DNA of 64,000 nt from Oasisia sp. SBJ-2009 (GCA_964017155.1 OZ024857.1:32283542-32347541); one strand, 5' to 3'. Positions 31,901 through 44,190 are shown, numbered from the stretch's first letter. The notes: generated by a model from the sequence alone, not told the origin. Numbers and translations: made by a program.

Positions 31901-34900
31901 GTGGGGAGGCTGGGTGAAGTGGGGAGGTTGGGTGAAGTGGGCAGGTTGGGTGGAGTGGGGAGGTTCGGTGGAGTGGGGAGGTTGGGTGGTCTGGGGAGGT
32001 TGGGTGAAGTGGGGAGGTTGGGTGGAGTGAGGAGGTTGGGTGGAGTGGGGAGTTTGAGTGGAGTGGGGAGGTTGGGTGATTTGGGGAGGTTGGGTGGGGT
32101 GGGGAGGTTGGGTTGAGTGGTGAGGATGGGTTGAAGTGGGGAGGTTTGGTGGAGTGGTGTGGTTGGGTGGAGTGCGTAGGTTGGGCGGAGTGGGGAGGTT
32201 GGGTGGAGTTGGGAGGTTGGATGGCGTGGGGAGGTTCGGTGGAGTGGGGAGTGTGGGTGGAGTGGGGAGGTTGGGTGGAGTGGGGAGGTTGGGTGAAGTG
32301 GGGAGGTTGGGTGGATTTGGGAGGATGGGTTGAAGTGGGGATGTTGGGTGGAGTAGGGTGGTTGGGTGGAGTGCGTAGGTTGGGCGGAGTGGGGAGGTTG
32401 GGTGGAGTTGGGAGGTTGGATGGCGTGGGGAGGTTCGGTGGAGTGGGGAGTGTGGGTGGAGTGTGGAGGTTGGGTGGAGTGGGGAGGTTATGTGAAGTGG
32501 GGAGGTTGGGTGGATTTGGGAGGATGGGTTGAAGTGGGGATGTTGGGTGGAGTAGGGTGGTTGGGTGGAGTGCGTAGGTTGGGAGGAGTGGGGAGATTGG
32601 GTGGAGTGGGGAGGTTGGGTGATTTGGGGAGGTTGGGTGGAGTGGGGAGGTTGCATGGAGTGCGGAAGTTGGGTGGAGTGCGGAAGTTGGGTGGAGTGCG
32701 GAGGTTGGGTGAAGTGGGGAGGTTGGGTGGAGTGGGGAGGTTGGGTGGAGGGCGGAGGTTGGGTGGAGTGGGGAGGTTGGGTGAAGTGGGGGGTTGGGTG
32801 GATTTGGGAGGATGGGTGGAGTGGGGAGGTTGCATGGAGTGCGGAAGTTGGGTGGAGTGCGGAAGTTGGGTGGAGTGCGGAGGTTGGGTGAAGTGTGGAA
32901 GTTGGGTTGAGTGCGAACTTTGGGTGGAGTGCGGAGGTTGGGTGAAGTTGGGAGGTTGGGTGGAGAGGGGAGGTTGGATGGAGTGGGGAGGTTGGGTGGA
33001 GTGGAGAGGTTGGGTGCTCTGGGGAGGTTGGGTGACGTGCGGAGGTTGGTTGGAATGCGGAGGTTTGGTGAAGTAGGGAGGTTGGGTGAAGTAAGGAGGT
33101 TGGGTGAAGTGGGGAGGTTGGGTGGAGTGGGGAGGTTGGGTGGAGTGGGGAGTTTAGGTGGAGTGGGGAGGTTGGGTGATATGGGGAGGTTGTGTGAAGT
33201 GGGGTGGTTGGGTGGAGTGGGGAGGCTGGGTGAAATGGGGAGGTTGGGTGAAGTGGGCAGGTTGGGTGGAGTGGGGAGGTTCGGTGGAGTGGGGAGGTTG
33301 GGTGGTCTGGGGAGGTTGGGTGAAGTGGGGAGGTTGGGTGGAGTGAGGAGGTTGGGTGGAGTGGGGAGTTTGAGTGGAGTGGGGAGGTTGGGTGATTTGG
33401 GGAGGTTGGGTGGGGTGGGGAGGTTGGGTTGAGTGGTGAGGATGGGTTGAAGTGGGGAGGTTTGGTGGAGTGGTGTGGTTGGGTGGAGTGCGTAGGTTGG
33501 GCGGAGTGGGGAGGTTGGGTGGAGTTGGGAGGTTGGATGGCGTGGGGAGGTTCGGTGGAGTGGGGAGTGTGGGTGGAGTGGGGAGGTTGGGTGGAGTGGG
33601 GAGGTTGGGTGAAGTGGGGAGGTTGGGTGGATTTGGGAGGATGGGTTGAAGTGGGGATGTTGGGTGGAGTAGGGTGGTTGGGTGGAGTGCGTAGGTTGGG
33701 CGGAGTGGGGAGGTTGGGTGGAGTTGGGAGGTTGGATGGCGTGGGGAGGTTCGGTGGAGTGGGGAGTGTGGGTGGAGTGTGGAGGTTGGGTGGAGTGGGG
33801 AGGTTATGTGAAGTGGGGAGGTTGGGTGGATTTGGGAGGATGGGTTGAAGTGGGGATGTTGGGTGGAGTAGGGTGGTTGGGTGGAGTGCGTAGGTTGGGA
33901 GGAGTGGGGAGATTGGGTGGAGTGGGGAGGTTGGGTGATTTGGGGAGGTTGGGTGGAGTGGGGAGGTTGCATGGAGTGCGGAAGTTGGGTGGAGTGCGGA
34001 AGTTGGGTGGAGTGCGGAGGTTGGGTGAAGTGGGGAGGTTGGGTGGAGTGGGGAGGTTGGGTGGAGGGCGGAGGTTGGGTGGAGTGGGGAGGTTGGGTGA
34101 AGTGGGGGGTTGGGTGGATTTGGGAGGATGGGTGGAGTGGGGAGGTTGCATGGAGTGCGGAAGTTGGGTGGAGTGCGGAAGTTGGGTGGAGTGCGGAGGT
34201 TGGGTGAAGTGTGGAAGTTGGGTTGAGTGCGAACTTTGGGTGGAGTGCGGAGGTTGGGTGAAGTGGGGAGGTTGGGTGGAGAGGGGAGGTTGGATGGAGT
34301 GGGGAGGTTGGGTGGAGTGGGGAGGTTGGGTGCTCTGGGGAGGTTGGGTGACGTGCGGAGGTTGGTTGGAATGCGGAGGTTTGGTGAAGTAGGGAGGTTG
34401 GGTGAAGTAAGGAGGTTGGGTGAAGTGGGGAGGTTGGGTGGAGTGGGGAGGTTGGGTGGAGTGGGGAGTTTAGGTGGAGTGGGGAGGTTGGGTGATATGG
34501 GGAGGTTGTGTGAAGTGGGGTGGTTGGGTGGAGTGGGGAGGCTGGGTGAAGTGGGGAGGTTGGGTGAAGTGGGCAGGTTGGGTGGAGTGGGGAGGTTCGG
34601 TGGAGTGGGGAGGTTGGGTGGTCTGGGGAGGTTGGGTGAAGTGGGGAGGTTGGGTGGAGTGAGGAGGTTGGGTGGGGTGGGGAGGTTGGGTTGAGTGGGG
34701 AGGTTGTATGAAGTGGGGAAGTTGTGTGGGGTGCGGAGGTTGGGTGGAGTGTGGAGGTTGGATAGAGTGCGGAAGTTGGTTGGAGTGCGGAAGTTGGGTG
34801 GAGTGCGGAAGTTCGGTAGAGTGCGGAGGTTGGGTGTAGTGCGGAAGTTGGTTCGAGTGCGGAGGTTGGGTGGCGCGCGTAGATTGGTTGGAATGCGGAG

Positions 34901-34932
34901 GTTTGGTGACGTGGGGAGGTTGGGTGGAGTTG
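28824..34932 (+). repeat. ~6.1-kb higher-order repeat, copy 2
   Basis: This is the middle unit of the triplication. It keeps all landmarks of copy 1: 776-bp pair (29,355/30,131), 1,316-bp pair (32,113/33,429) and CpG cassette (34,695). It has private changes such as GGTGCAGTGAGG near 31,125, which is shared with copy 3 but not copy 1. GCGCGC occurs at 29,737 and 34,873. Confidence 0.85.
31719..34350 (+). repeat. 1,316-bp tandem pair within 6.1-kb unit 2
   Basis: Two consecutive copies begin at about 31,719 and 33,035. Each corresponds to the pair in unit 1 at a constant +6,253 bp. A GAAGTTGGGAGG monomer at about 32,950 replaces GAAGTGGGGAGG and marks this copy. Confidence 0.8.
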
Positions 34933-35024
34933 GGAGGTTGGGTGAAGTGTGGAGGTTGGGTTGAGTGCTAACTTTGGGTGGAGTGCGGAGGTTGGGTGAA
35001 GTGTGGAGGTTCGGTGGAGAGGGG
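34695..35024 (+). repeat. CpG-rich monomer cassette 4
   Basis: Equivalent of cassette 3 at +6,109 bp, with GCGCGC at 34,873-34,878 and the GTGCTAACTTT junction. It is followed by GGTTGGGTGG directly, so the GGTAGGATGG monomer present after the other cassettes of this type has been lost here. Confidence 0.75.
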
Positions 35025-38000
35025 AGGTTGGGTGGAGTGGGGAGGTTGGGTGCTCTCGGGAGGTTGGGTGAAGTGGGGAGGTTGGGTGGCATGCGGAGGT
35101 TGGTTGGAATGCGGAGGTTTGGTGAAGTAGGGAGGTTGGGTGAAGTGGGGAGGTTGGGTGGAGTGGGGAGGTTGGGTGGAGTGGGGAGTTTAGGTGGAGT
35201 GGGGAGGTTGGGTGATATGGGGAGGTTGGGTGAAGTGGGGGGTTGGGTGGAGTGGGGAGGCTGGGTGAAGTGGGGAGGTTGGGTGAAGTGGGGAGGTTGG
35301 GTGGAGTGGGGAGTTTGAGTGGAGTGGGGAGGTTGGGTGATTTGGGGAGGTTGAGTGGGGTGGGGAGGTTGGGTTGAGTGGTGAGGATGGGTTGAAGTGT
35401 GGAAGTTTGGTGGAGTGGTGTGGTTGGGTGGAGTGCGTAGGTTGGGCGGAGTGGGGAGGTTGGGTGGAGTTGGGAGGTTGGATGGCGTGGGGAGGTTCGG
35501 TGGAGTGGGGAGTGTGGGTGGAGTGGGGAGGTTGGGTGGAGTGGGGAGGTTGGGTGAAGTGGGGAGGTTGGGTGGATTTGGGGGGATGGGTTGAAGTGGG
35601 GATGTTGGGTGGAGTAGGGTGGTTGGGTGGAGTGCGTAGGTTGGGAGGAGTGGGGAGATTGGGTGGAGTGGGGAGGTTGGGTGATTTGGGGAGGTTGGGT
35701 GGAGTGGGGAGGTTGCATGGAGTGCGGAAGTTGGGTGGAGTGCGGAAGTTGGGTGGCGCGCGTAGGTTGGTTGGAATGCGGAGGTTGGTTGGAATGCGGA
35801 GGTTTGGTGAAGTAGGGAGGTTGGGTGAAGTGGGGAGGTTGGGTGGAGTGGGGAGGTTGGGTGGAGTGGGGAGTTTAAGTGGAGTGGGGAGGTTGGGTGA
35901 TATGGGGAAGTTGGGTGAAGTGGGGAGGTTGGATGGAGTGGGGAGGCTGGGTGAAGTGGGGAGGTTGGGTGAAGTGGGGAGGTTGGGTGGAGTGGGGAGG
36001 TTCGGTGGAGTGGGGAGATTGGGTGGTCTGGGGAGGTTGGGTGAAGTGGGGAGGTTGGGTGGAGTGAGGAGGTTGGGTGGAGTGGGGAGTTTGAGTGGAG
36101 TGGGGAGGTTGGGTGATTTGGGGAGGTTGGGTGGGGTGGGGAGGTTGGGTTGAGTGGTGAGGATGGGTTGAAGTGGGGAGGTTTGGTGGAGTGGTGTGGT
36201 TGGGTGGAGTGCGTAGGTTGGGCGGAGTGGGGAGGTTGGGTGGAGTTGGGAGGTTGGATGGCGTGGGGAGGTTCGGTGGAGTGGGGAGTGTGGGTGGAGT
36301 GGGGAGGTTGGGTGGAGTGGGGAGGTTGGGTGAAGTGGGGAGGTTGGGTGGATTTGGGAGGATGGGTTGAAGTGGGGATGTTGGGTGGAGTAGGGTGGTT
36401 GGGTGGAGTGCGTAGGTTGGGAGGAGTGGGGAGATTGGGTGGAGTGGGGAGGTTGGGTGATTTGGGGAGGTTGGGTGGAGTGGGGAGGTTGCATGGAGTG
36501 CGGAAGTTGGGTGGAGTGCGGAAGTTGGGTGGAGTGCGGAGGTTGGGTGAAGTGGGGAGGTTGGGTGGAGTGGGGAGGTTGGGTGGAGGGCGGAGGTTGG
36601 GTGGAGTGGGGAGGTTGGGTGAAGTGGGGAGGTTGGGTGGATTTGGGAGGATGGGTGGAGTTGGGAGGTTGGGTGAAGTGTGGAAGTTGGGTTGAGTGCG
36701 AACTTTGGGTGGAGTGCGGAGGTTGGGTGAAGTTGGGAGGTTGGGTGAAGTGTGGAAGTTGGGTTGAGTGCGAACTTTGGGTGGAGTGCGGAGGTTGGGT
36801 GGAGTGGGGAGGTAGGGTGCTCTGGGGAGGTTGGGTGAAGTGGGGAGGTTGGGTGGCATGCGGAGGTTGGTTGGAATGCGGAGGTTTGGTGAAGTAGGGA
36901 GGTTGGGTGAAGTGGGGAGGTTGGGTGGAGTGGGGAGGTTGGGTGGAGTGGGGTGTTCAGGTGGAGTGCGGAGGTTGGGTGATATGGGGAGGTTGTGTGA
37001 AATGGGGATGTTGGGTGGAGTGGGGAGGCTGGGTGAAGTGGGGAGGTTGGGTGAAGTGGGCAGGTTGGGTGGTGTGGGGAGGTTCGGTGGAGTGGGGAGG
37101 TTGGGTGGTCTGGGGAGGTTGGGTGAAGTGGGGAGGTTGGGTGCAGTGAGGAGGTTGGGTGGAGTGGGGAGTTTGAGTGGAGTGGGGAGGTTGGGTTGAG
37201 TCGGGAGGTTGTATGAAGTGGGGAAGTTGTGTGGGGTGCGGAGGTTGGGTGGAGTGCGGAGGTTGCATGGAGTGCGGAAGTTGGGTGGAGTGCGGAAGTT
37301 GGGTGGAGTGCGGAGGTTGGGTGAAATGGGGAGGTTGGGTGGAGTGGGGAGGTTGGGTGGAGGGCGGAGGTTGGGTCGAGTGGGGAGGTTGGGTGAAGTG
37401 GGGAGGTTGGGTGGATTTGGGAGGATGGGTTGAAGTGGGGATGTTGGGTGGAGTAGGGTGGTTGGGTGGAGTGCTTAGGTTGGGAGGAGTGGGGAGATTG
37501 GGTAGAGTTGGGAGGTTGGATGGAGTGGTGAGGTTCGGTGGAGTGGGGGGTTGGGTGGAGTGCTGAAGTTGGGTGGAGTGGGGAGTTTGAGTGGAGTGGT
37601 GAGGTTGGGTGATTTGGGGAGGTTGGGTGGAGTGGGGAGGTTGGGTGAAGTGAGGAGGTTGGGTGGATTTGGGAGGATGGGTGGAGTTGGGAGGTTGGGT
37701 GAAGTGTGGAAGTTGGGTTGAGTGCGAACTTTGGGTGGAGTGCGGAGGTTGGGTGAAGTGGGGAGGTTGGGTGGAGAGTGGAGGTTGGATGGAGTGGGGA
37801 GGTTGGGTGGAGTGGGGAGGTTGGGTGCTCTGGGGAGGTTGGGTGAAGTGGGGAGGTTGGGTGGCGTGCGGAGGTTGGTTGAAATGCGGAGGTTTGGTGA
37901 AGTAGGGAGGTTGAGTGAAGTAGGGAGGTTGGGTGAAGTGGGGAGGTTGGGTGGAGTGGGGAGGTTGGGTGGAGTGGGGTGTTTAGGTGGAGTGGGGAGG

Positions 38001-41000
38001 TTGGGTGATATGGGGAGGTTGTGTGAAGTGGGGAGGTTGGGTGGAGTGGGGAGGCTGGGTGAAGTGGGGAGGTTGGGTGAAGTGGGCAGGTTGGGTGGAG
38101 TGGGGAGGTTCGGTGGAGTGGGGAGGTTGGGTGGTCTGGGGAGGTTGGGTGAAGTGGGGAGGTTGGGTGGAGTGAGGAGGTTGGGTGGAGTGGGGAGTTT
38201 GAGTGGAGTGGGGAGGTTGGGTGATTTGGGGAGGTTGGGTGGGGTGGGGAGGTTGGGTTGAGTGGTGAGGATGGGTTGAAGTGGGGAGGTTTGGTGGAGT
38301 GGTGTGGTTGGGTGGAGTGCGTAGGTTGGGCGGAGTGGGGAGGTTGGGTGGAGTTGGGAGGTTGGATGGCGTGGGGAGGTTCGGTGGAGTGGGGAGTGTG
38401 GGTGGAGTGGGGAGGTTGGGTGGAGTGGGGAGGTTGGGTGAAGTGGGGAGGTTGGGTGGATTTGGGAGGATGGGTTGAAGTGGGGATGTTGGGTGGAGTA
38501 GGGTGGTTGGGTGGAGTGCGTAGGTTGGGCGGAGTGGGGAGGTTGGGTGGAGTTGGGAGGTTGGATGGCGTGGGGAGGTTCGGTGGAGTGGGGAGTGTGG
38601 GTGGAGTGTGGAGGTTGGGTGGAGTGGGGAGGTTATGTGAAGTGGGGAGGTTGGGTGGATTTGGGAGGATGGGTTGAAGTGGGGATGTTGGGTGGAGTAG
38701 GGTGGTTGGGTGGAGTGCGTAGGTTGGGAGGAGTGGGGAGATTGGGTGGAGTGGGGAGGTTGGGTGATTTGGGGAGGTTGGGTGGAGTGGGGAGGTTGCA
38801 TGTAGTGCGGAAGTTGGGTGGAGTGCGGAAGTTGGGTGGAGTGCGGAGGTTGGGTGAAGTGGGGAGGTTGGGTGGAGTGGGGAGGTTGGGTGGAGGGCGG
38901 AGGTTGGGTGGAGTGGGGAGGTTGGGTGAAGTGGGGGGTTGGGTGGATTTGGGAGGATGGGTGGAGTGGGGAGGTTGCATGGAGTGCGGAAGTTGGGTGG
39001 AGTGCGGAAGTTGGGTGGAGTGCGGAGGTTGGGTGAAGTGTGGAAGTTGGGTTGAGTGCGAACTTTGGGTGGAGTGCGGAGGTTGGGTGAAGTGGGGAGG
39101 TTGGGTGGAGAGGGGAGGTTGGATGGAGTGGGGAGGTTGGGTGGAGTGGGGAGGTTGGGTGCTCTGGGGAGGTTGGGTGACGTGCGGAGGTTGGTTGGAA
39201 TGCGGAGGTTTGGTGAAGTAGGGAGGTTGGGTGAAGTAAGGAGGTTGGGTGAAGTGGGGAGGTTGGGTGGAGTGGGGAGGTTGGGTGGAGTGGGGAGTTT
39301 AGGTGGAGTGGGGAGGTTGGGTGATATGGGGAGGTTGTGTGAAGTGGGGTGGTTGGGTGGAGTGGGGAGGCTGGGTGAAATGGGGAGGTTGGGTGAAGTG
39401 GGCAGGTTGGGTGGAGTGGGGAGGTTCGGTGGAGTGGGGAGGTTGGGTGGTCTGGGGAGGTTGGGTGAAGTGGGGAGGTTGGGTGGAGTGAGGAGGTTGG
39501 GTGGAGTGGGGAGTTTGAGTGGAGTGGGGAGGTTGGGTGATTTGGGGAGGTTGGGTGGGGTGGGGAGGTTGGGTTGAGTGGTGAGGATGGGTTGAAGTGG
39601 GGAGGTTTGGTGGAGTGGTGTGGTTGGGTGGAGTGCGTAGGTTGGGCGGAGTGGGGAGGTTGGGTGGAGTTGGGAGGTTGGATGGCGTCGGGAGGTTCGG
39701 TGGAGTGGGGAGTGTGGGTGGAGTGGGGAGGTTGGGTGGAGTGGGGAGGTTGGGTGAAGTGGGGAGGTTGGGTGGATTTGGGAGGATGGGTTGAAGTGGG
39801 GATGTTGGGTGGAGTAGGGTGGTTGGGTGGAGTGCGTAGGTTGGGCGGAGTGGGGAGGTTGGGTGGAGTTGGGAGGTTGGATGGCGTGGGGAGGTTCGGT
39901 GGAGTGGGGAGTGTGGGTGGAGTGTGGAGGTTGGGTGGAGTGGGGAGGTTATGTGAAGTGGGGAGGTTGGGTGGATTTGGGAGGATGGGTTGAAGTGGGG
40001 ATGTTGGGTGGAGTAGGGTGGTTGGGTGGAGTGCGTAGGTTGGGAGGAGTGGGGAGATTGGGTGGAGTGGGGAGGTTGGGTGATTTGGGGAGGTTGGGTG
40101 GAGTGGGGAGGTTGCATGGAGTGCGGAAGTTGGGTGGAGTGCGGAAGTTGGGTGGAGTGCGGAGGTTGGGTGAAGTGGGGAGGTTGGGTGGAGTGGGGAG
40201 GTTGGGTGGAGGGCGGAGGTTGGGTGGAGTGGGGAGGTTGGGTGAAGTGGGGGGTTGGGTGGATTTGGGAGGATGGGTGGAGTGGGGAGGTTGCATGGAG
40301 TGCGGAAGTTGGGTGGAGTGCGGAAGTTGGGTGGAGTGCGGAGGTTGGGTGAAGTGTGGAAGTTGGGTTGAGTGCGAACTTTGGGTGGAGTGCGGAGGTT
40401 GGGTGAAGTGGGGAGGTTGGGTGGAGAGGGGAGGTTGGATGGAGTGGGGAGGTTGGGTGGAGTGGGGAGGTTGGGTGCTCTGGGGAGGTTGGGTGACGTG
40501 CGGAGGTTGGTTGGAATGCGGAGGTTTGGTGAAGTAGGGAGGTTGGGTGAAGTAAGGAGGTTGGGTGAAGTGGGGAGGTTGGGTGGAGTGGGGAGGTTGG
40601 GTGGAGTGGGGAGTTTAGGTGGAGTGGGGAGGTTGGGTGATATGGGGAGGTTGTGTGAAGTGGGGTGGTTGGGTGGAGTGGGGAGGCTGGGTGAAGTGGG
40701 GAGGTTGGGTGAAGTGGGCAGGTTGGGTGGAGTGGGGAGGTTCGGTGGAGTGGGGAGGTTGGGTGGTCTGGGGAGGTTGGGTGAAGTGGGGAGGTTGGGT
40801 GGAGTGAGGAGGTTGGGTGGAGTGGGGAGTTTGAGTGGAGTGGGGAGGTTGGGTGATTTGAGGAGGTTGGGTGGGGTGGGGAGGTTGGGTTGAGTGGGGA
40901 GGTTGTATGAAGTGGGGAAGTTGTGTGGGGTGCGGAGGTTGGGTGGAGTGTGGAGGTTGGATAGAGTGCGGAAGTTGGTTGGAGTGCGGAAGTTGGGTGG

Positions 41001-41131
41001 AGTGCGGAAGTTCGGTAGAGTGCGGAGGTTGGGTGTAGTGCGGAAGTTGGTTCGAGTGCGGAGGTTGGGTGGCGCGCGTAGATTGGTTGGAATGCGGAGG
41101 TTTGGTGACGTGGGGAGGTTGGGTGGAGTTG
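34933..41131 (+). repeat. ~6.2-kb higher-order repeat, copy 3
   Basis: This is the third unit. Offsets from copy 2 are 6,019 bp through the first half and 6,145 bp through most of the rest, ending at 6,199 bp. The steps are whole monomers (126 = 7 x 18, 54 = 3 x 18). It has lost several monomers near 35,290, including the GTGGGCAGG and TTCGG-GGAATGG group, and gained a GCGAACTTT segment near 37,690-37,790 missing from copies 1 and 2. GCGCGC occurs at 35,756 and 41,072. Confidence 0.85.
37864..40495 (+). repeat. 1,316-bp tandem pair within 6.2-kb unit 3
   Basis: Two copies begin at about 37,864 and 39,180 (+6,145 bp from unit 2). Private changes include GCATGTAGTGCGG near 38,799 in the first copy and GGCGTCGGGAGG near 39,685 in the second. 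Confidence 0.8.
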
Positions 41132-42532
41132 GGAGGTTGGGTGAAGTGTGGAGGTTGGGTTGAGTGCTAACTTTGGGTGGAGTGCGGAGGTTGGGTGAAG
41201 TGTGGAGGTTCGGTGGAGAGGGGAGGTAGGATGGAGTGGGGAGGTTGGGTGGAGTGGGGAGGTTGGGTGCTCTGGGGAGGTTGGGTGAAGTGGGGAGGTT
41301 GGGTGGCATGCGGAGGTTGGTTGGAATGCGGAGGTTTGGTGAAGTAGGGAGGTTGGGTGAAGTGGGGAGGTTGGGTGGAGTGGGGAGGGTGGGTGGAGTG
41401 GGGAGTTTAGGTGGAGTGGGGAGGTTGGGTGATATGGGGAGGTTGGGTGAAGTGGGGGGTTGGGTGGAGTGGGGAGGCTGGGTGAAGTGGGGAGGTTGGG
41501 TGAAGTGGGCAGGTTGGGTGGAGTGGGGTGGTTCGGTGGAATGGGGAGGTTGGGTGGTCTGGGGAGGTTGGGTGAAGTGGGGAGGTTGGGTGGAGTGGGG
41601 AGTTTGAGTGGAGTGGGGAGGTTGGGTGATTTGGGGAGGTTGGGTGGGGTGGGGAGGTTGGGTTGAGTGGTGAGGATGGGTTGAAGTGTGGAGGTTTGGT
41701 GGAGTGGTGTGGTTGGGTGGAGTGCGTAGGTTGGGCGGAGTGGGGAGGTTGGGTGGAGTTGGGAGGTTGGATGGCGTGGGGAGGTTCGGTGGAATGGGGA
41801 GTGTGGGTGGAGTGGGGAGGTTGGGTGGAGTGGGGAGGTTGGGTGAAGTGGGGAGGTTGGGTGGATTTGAGGGGATGGGTTGAAGTGGGGATGTTGGGTG
41901 GAGTAGGGTGGTTGGGTGGAGTGCGTAGGTTGGGAGGAGTGGGGAGATTGGGTGGAGTGGGGAGGTTGGGTGATTTGGGGAGGTTGGGTGGAGTGGGGAG
42001 GTTGCATGGAGTGCGGAAGTTGGGTGGAGTGCGGAAGTTGGGTGGAGTGCGGAGGTTGGGTGAAGTGGGGAGGTTGGGTGGAGTGGGGAGGTTGGGTGGA
42101 GGGCGGAGGTTGGGTGGAGTGGGGAGGTTGGGTGAAGTGGGGAGGTTGGGTGGATTTGGGAGGATGGGTGGAGTTGGGAGGTTGGGTGAAGTGTGGAAGT
42201 TGGGTTGAGTGCGAACTTTGGGTGGAGTGCGGAGGTTGGGTGAAGTGGGGAGGTTGGGTGGAGAGTGGAGGTTGGATGGAGTGGGGAGGTTGGGTGGAGT
42301 GAGGAGGTTGGGTGCTCTGGGGAGGTTGGGTGATGTGGGGAGGTTGGGTGGCGTGCGGAGGTTGGTTGGAATGCGGAGGTTTGGTGAAGTAGGGAGGTTG
42401 GGTGAAGTAGGGAGGTTGGGTGAAGTGGAGAGGTTGGGTGGAGTGGGGAGGTTGGGTGGAGTGGGGTGTTTAGGTGGAGTGGGGAGGTTGGGTGATTTGA
42501 GGAGGTTGGGTGGGGTGGGGAGGTTGGGTTGA
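40894..42532 (+). repeat. ~1.6-kb tandem unit, copy 1, spanning the start of a fourth 6.1-kb unit
   Basis: This begins with CpG cassette 5 (40,894-41,220, GCGCGC 41,072-41,077). It continues as the start of a fourth 6.1-kb unit, matching 34,933-35,750 at +6,199 then +6,289 bp until about 42,040. There it switches to the GCGAACTTT context seen near 13,950-14,160. The whole 1.64-kb stretch recurs from 42,533 (anchors 41,236/42,821 and 41,663/43,195). Confidence 0.75.
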
Positions 42533-44190
42533 GTGGGGAGGTTGTATGAAGTGGGGAAGTTGTGTGGGGTGCGGAGGTTGGGTGGAGTGTGGAGGTTGGA
42601 TAGAGTGCGGAGGTTGGGTGGAGTGCGGAAGTTGGTTCGAGTGCGGAGGTTGGGTGGCGCGCGTAGGTTGGTTGGAATGCGGAGGTTTGGTGAAGTGGGG
42701 AGGTTGGGTGGAGTTGTGAGGTTGGGTGAAGTGTGGAGGTTGGGTTGAGTGCGAACTTTGGGTGGAGTGCGGAGGTTGGGTGAAGTGTGGAGGTTGGGTG
42801 GAGAGGGCAGGTAGGATGGAGTGGGGAGGTTGGGTGGAGTGGGGAGGTTGAGTGCTCTGGGGAGGTTGGGTGAAGTGGGGAGGTTGGGTGGCATGCGGAG
42901 GTTGGTTGGAATGCGGAGGTTTGGTGAAGTAGGGAGGTTGGGTGAAGTGGGGAGGTTGGGTGGAGTGGGGAGGATGGGTGGAGTGGGGAGTTTAGGTGGA
43001 GTGGGGAGGTTGGGTGATATGGGGAGGTTGGGTGAAGTGGGGAGGTTGGGTGGAGTGGGGAGGCTGGGTGAAGTGGGGAGGTTGGGTGAAGTGGGGAGGT
43101 TGGGTGGAGTGGGGAGGTTCGGTGGAGTGGGGAGATTGGGTGGTCTGGGGAGGTTGGGTGATTTGGGGAGGTTGGGTGGGGTGGGGAGGTTGGGTTGAGT
43201 GGTGAGGATAGGTTGAAGTGGGGAGGTTTGGTGGAGTGGTGTGGTTGGGTGGAGTGCGTAGGTTGGGCGGAGTGGGGAGGTTGGGTGGAGTTGGGAGGTT
43301 GGATGGCGTGGGGAGGTTCGGTGGAGTGGGGAGTGTGGGTGGAGTGGGGAGGTTGGGTGGAGTGGGGAGGTTGGGTGAAGTGGGGAGGTTGGGTGGATTT
43401 GGGAGGATGGGTTGAAATGGGGATGTTGGGTGGAGTAGGGTGGTTGGGTGGAGTGCGTAGGTTGGGTGATTTGGGGAGGTTGGGTGGAGTGGGGAGGTTG
43501 CATGGAGTGCGGAAGTTGGGTGGAGTGCGGAAGTTGGGTGGAGTGCGGAGGTTGGGTGAAGTGGGGAGGTTGGGTGGAGTGGGGAGGTTGGGTGGAGGGC
43601 GGAGGTTGGGTGGAGTGGGGAGGTTGGGTGAAGTGGGGAGGTTGGGTGGATTTGGGAGGATGGGTGGAGTTGGGAGGTTGGGTGAAGTGTGGAAGTTAGG
43701 TTGAGTGCGAACTTTGGGTGGAGTGCGAAGGTTGGGTGAAGTGGGGAGGTTGGGTGGAGAGTGGAGGTTGGATGGAGTGGGGAGGTTGGGTGGAGTGGGG
43801 AGGTTGGGTGCTCTGGGGAGGTTGGGTGAAGTGGGGAGGTTGGGTGGCGTGCGGAGGTTGGTTGGAATGCGGAGGTTTGGTGAAGTAGGGAGGTTGGGTG
43901 GAGTAGGGAGGTTGGGTGAAGTGGGGAGGTTGGGTGGAGTGGGGAGGTTGGGTGGAGTGGGGTGTTTAGGTGGAGTGGGGAGGTTGGGTGATATGGGGAG
44001 GTTGTGTGAAGTGGTGAGTTTGGTTGGAGTGGGGAGGCTGGGTGAAGTGGGGAGGTTGGGTGAAGTGGGCAGGTTGGGTGGTGTGGGGAGGTTCGGTGGA
44101 GTGGGGAGGTTGGGTGGAGTGGGGAGTTTGAGTGGAGTGGGGAGGTTGGGTGATTTGAGGAGGTTGGGTGGGGTAGGGAGGTTGGGTTGA
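42533..44190 (+). repeat. ~1.6-kb tandem unit, copy 2
   Basis: This is the second copy of 40,894-42,532, starting with shortened CpG cassette 6 (42,533-42,800, last GCGCGC of the window at 42,657-42,662). Offsets run 1,639, 1,585, 1,532 and 1,496 bp, mostly through whole-monomer losses, one of them near 43,465 where the GGAGATT monomers are missing. The final GATATGGGG markers of family A lie in this unit. Confidence 0.75.

Noticed and set aside
22714..41131. Assembly artefact: the same 6.1-kb piece assembled three times
   Set aside because: Each copy has private base changes and whole-monomer length differences (for example the 144-bp duplication in copy 1, lost monomers near 35,290 in copy 3, GCATGTAG near 38,799). 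Simple reuse of one sequence is unlikely, though read support was not available to me.
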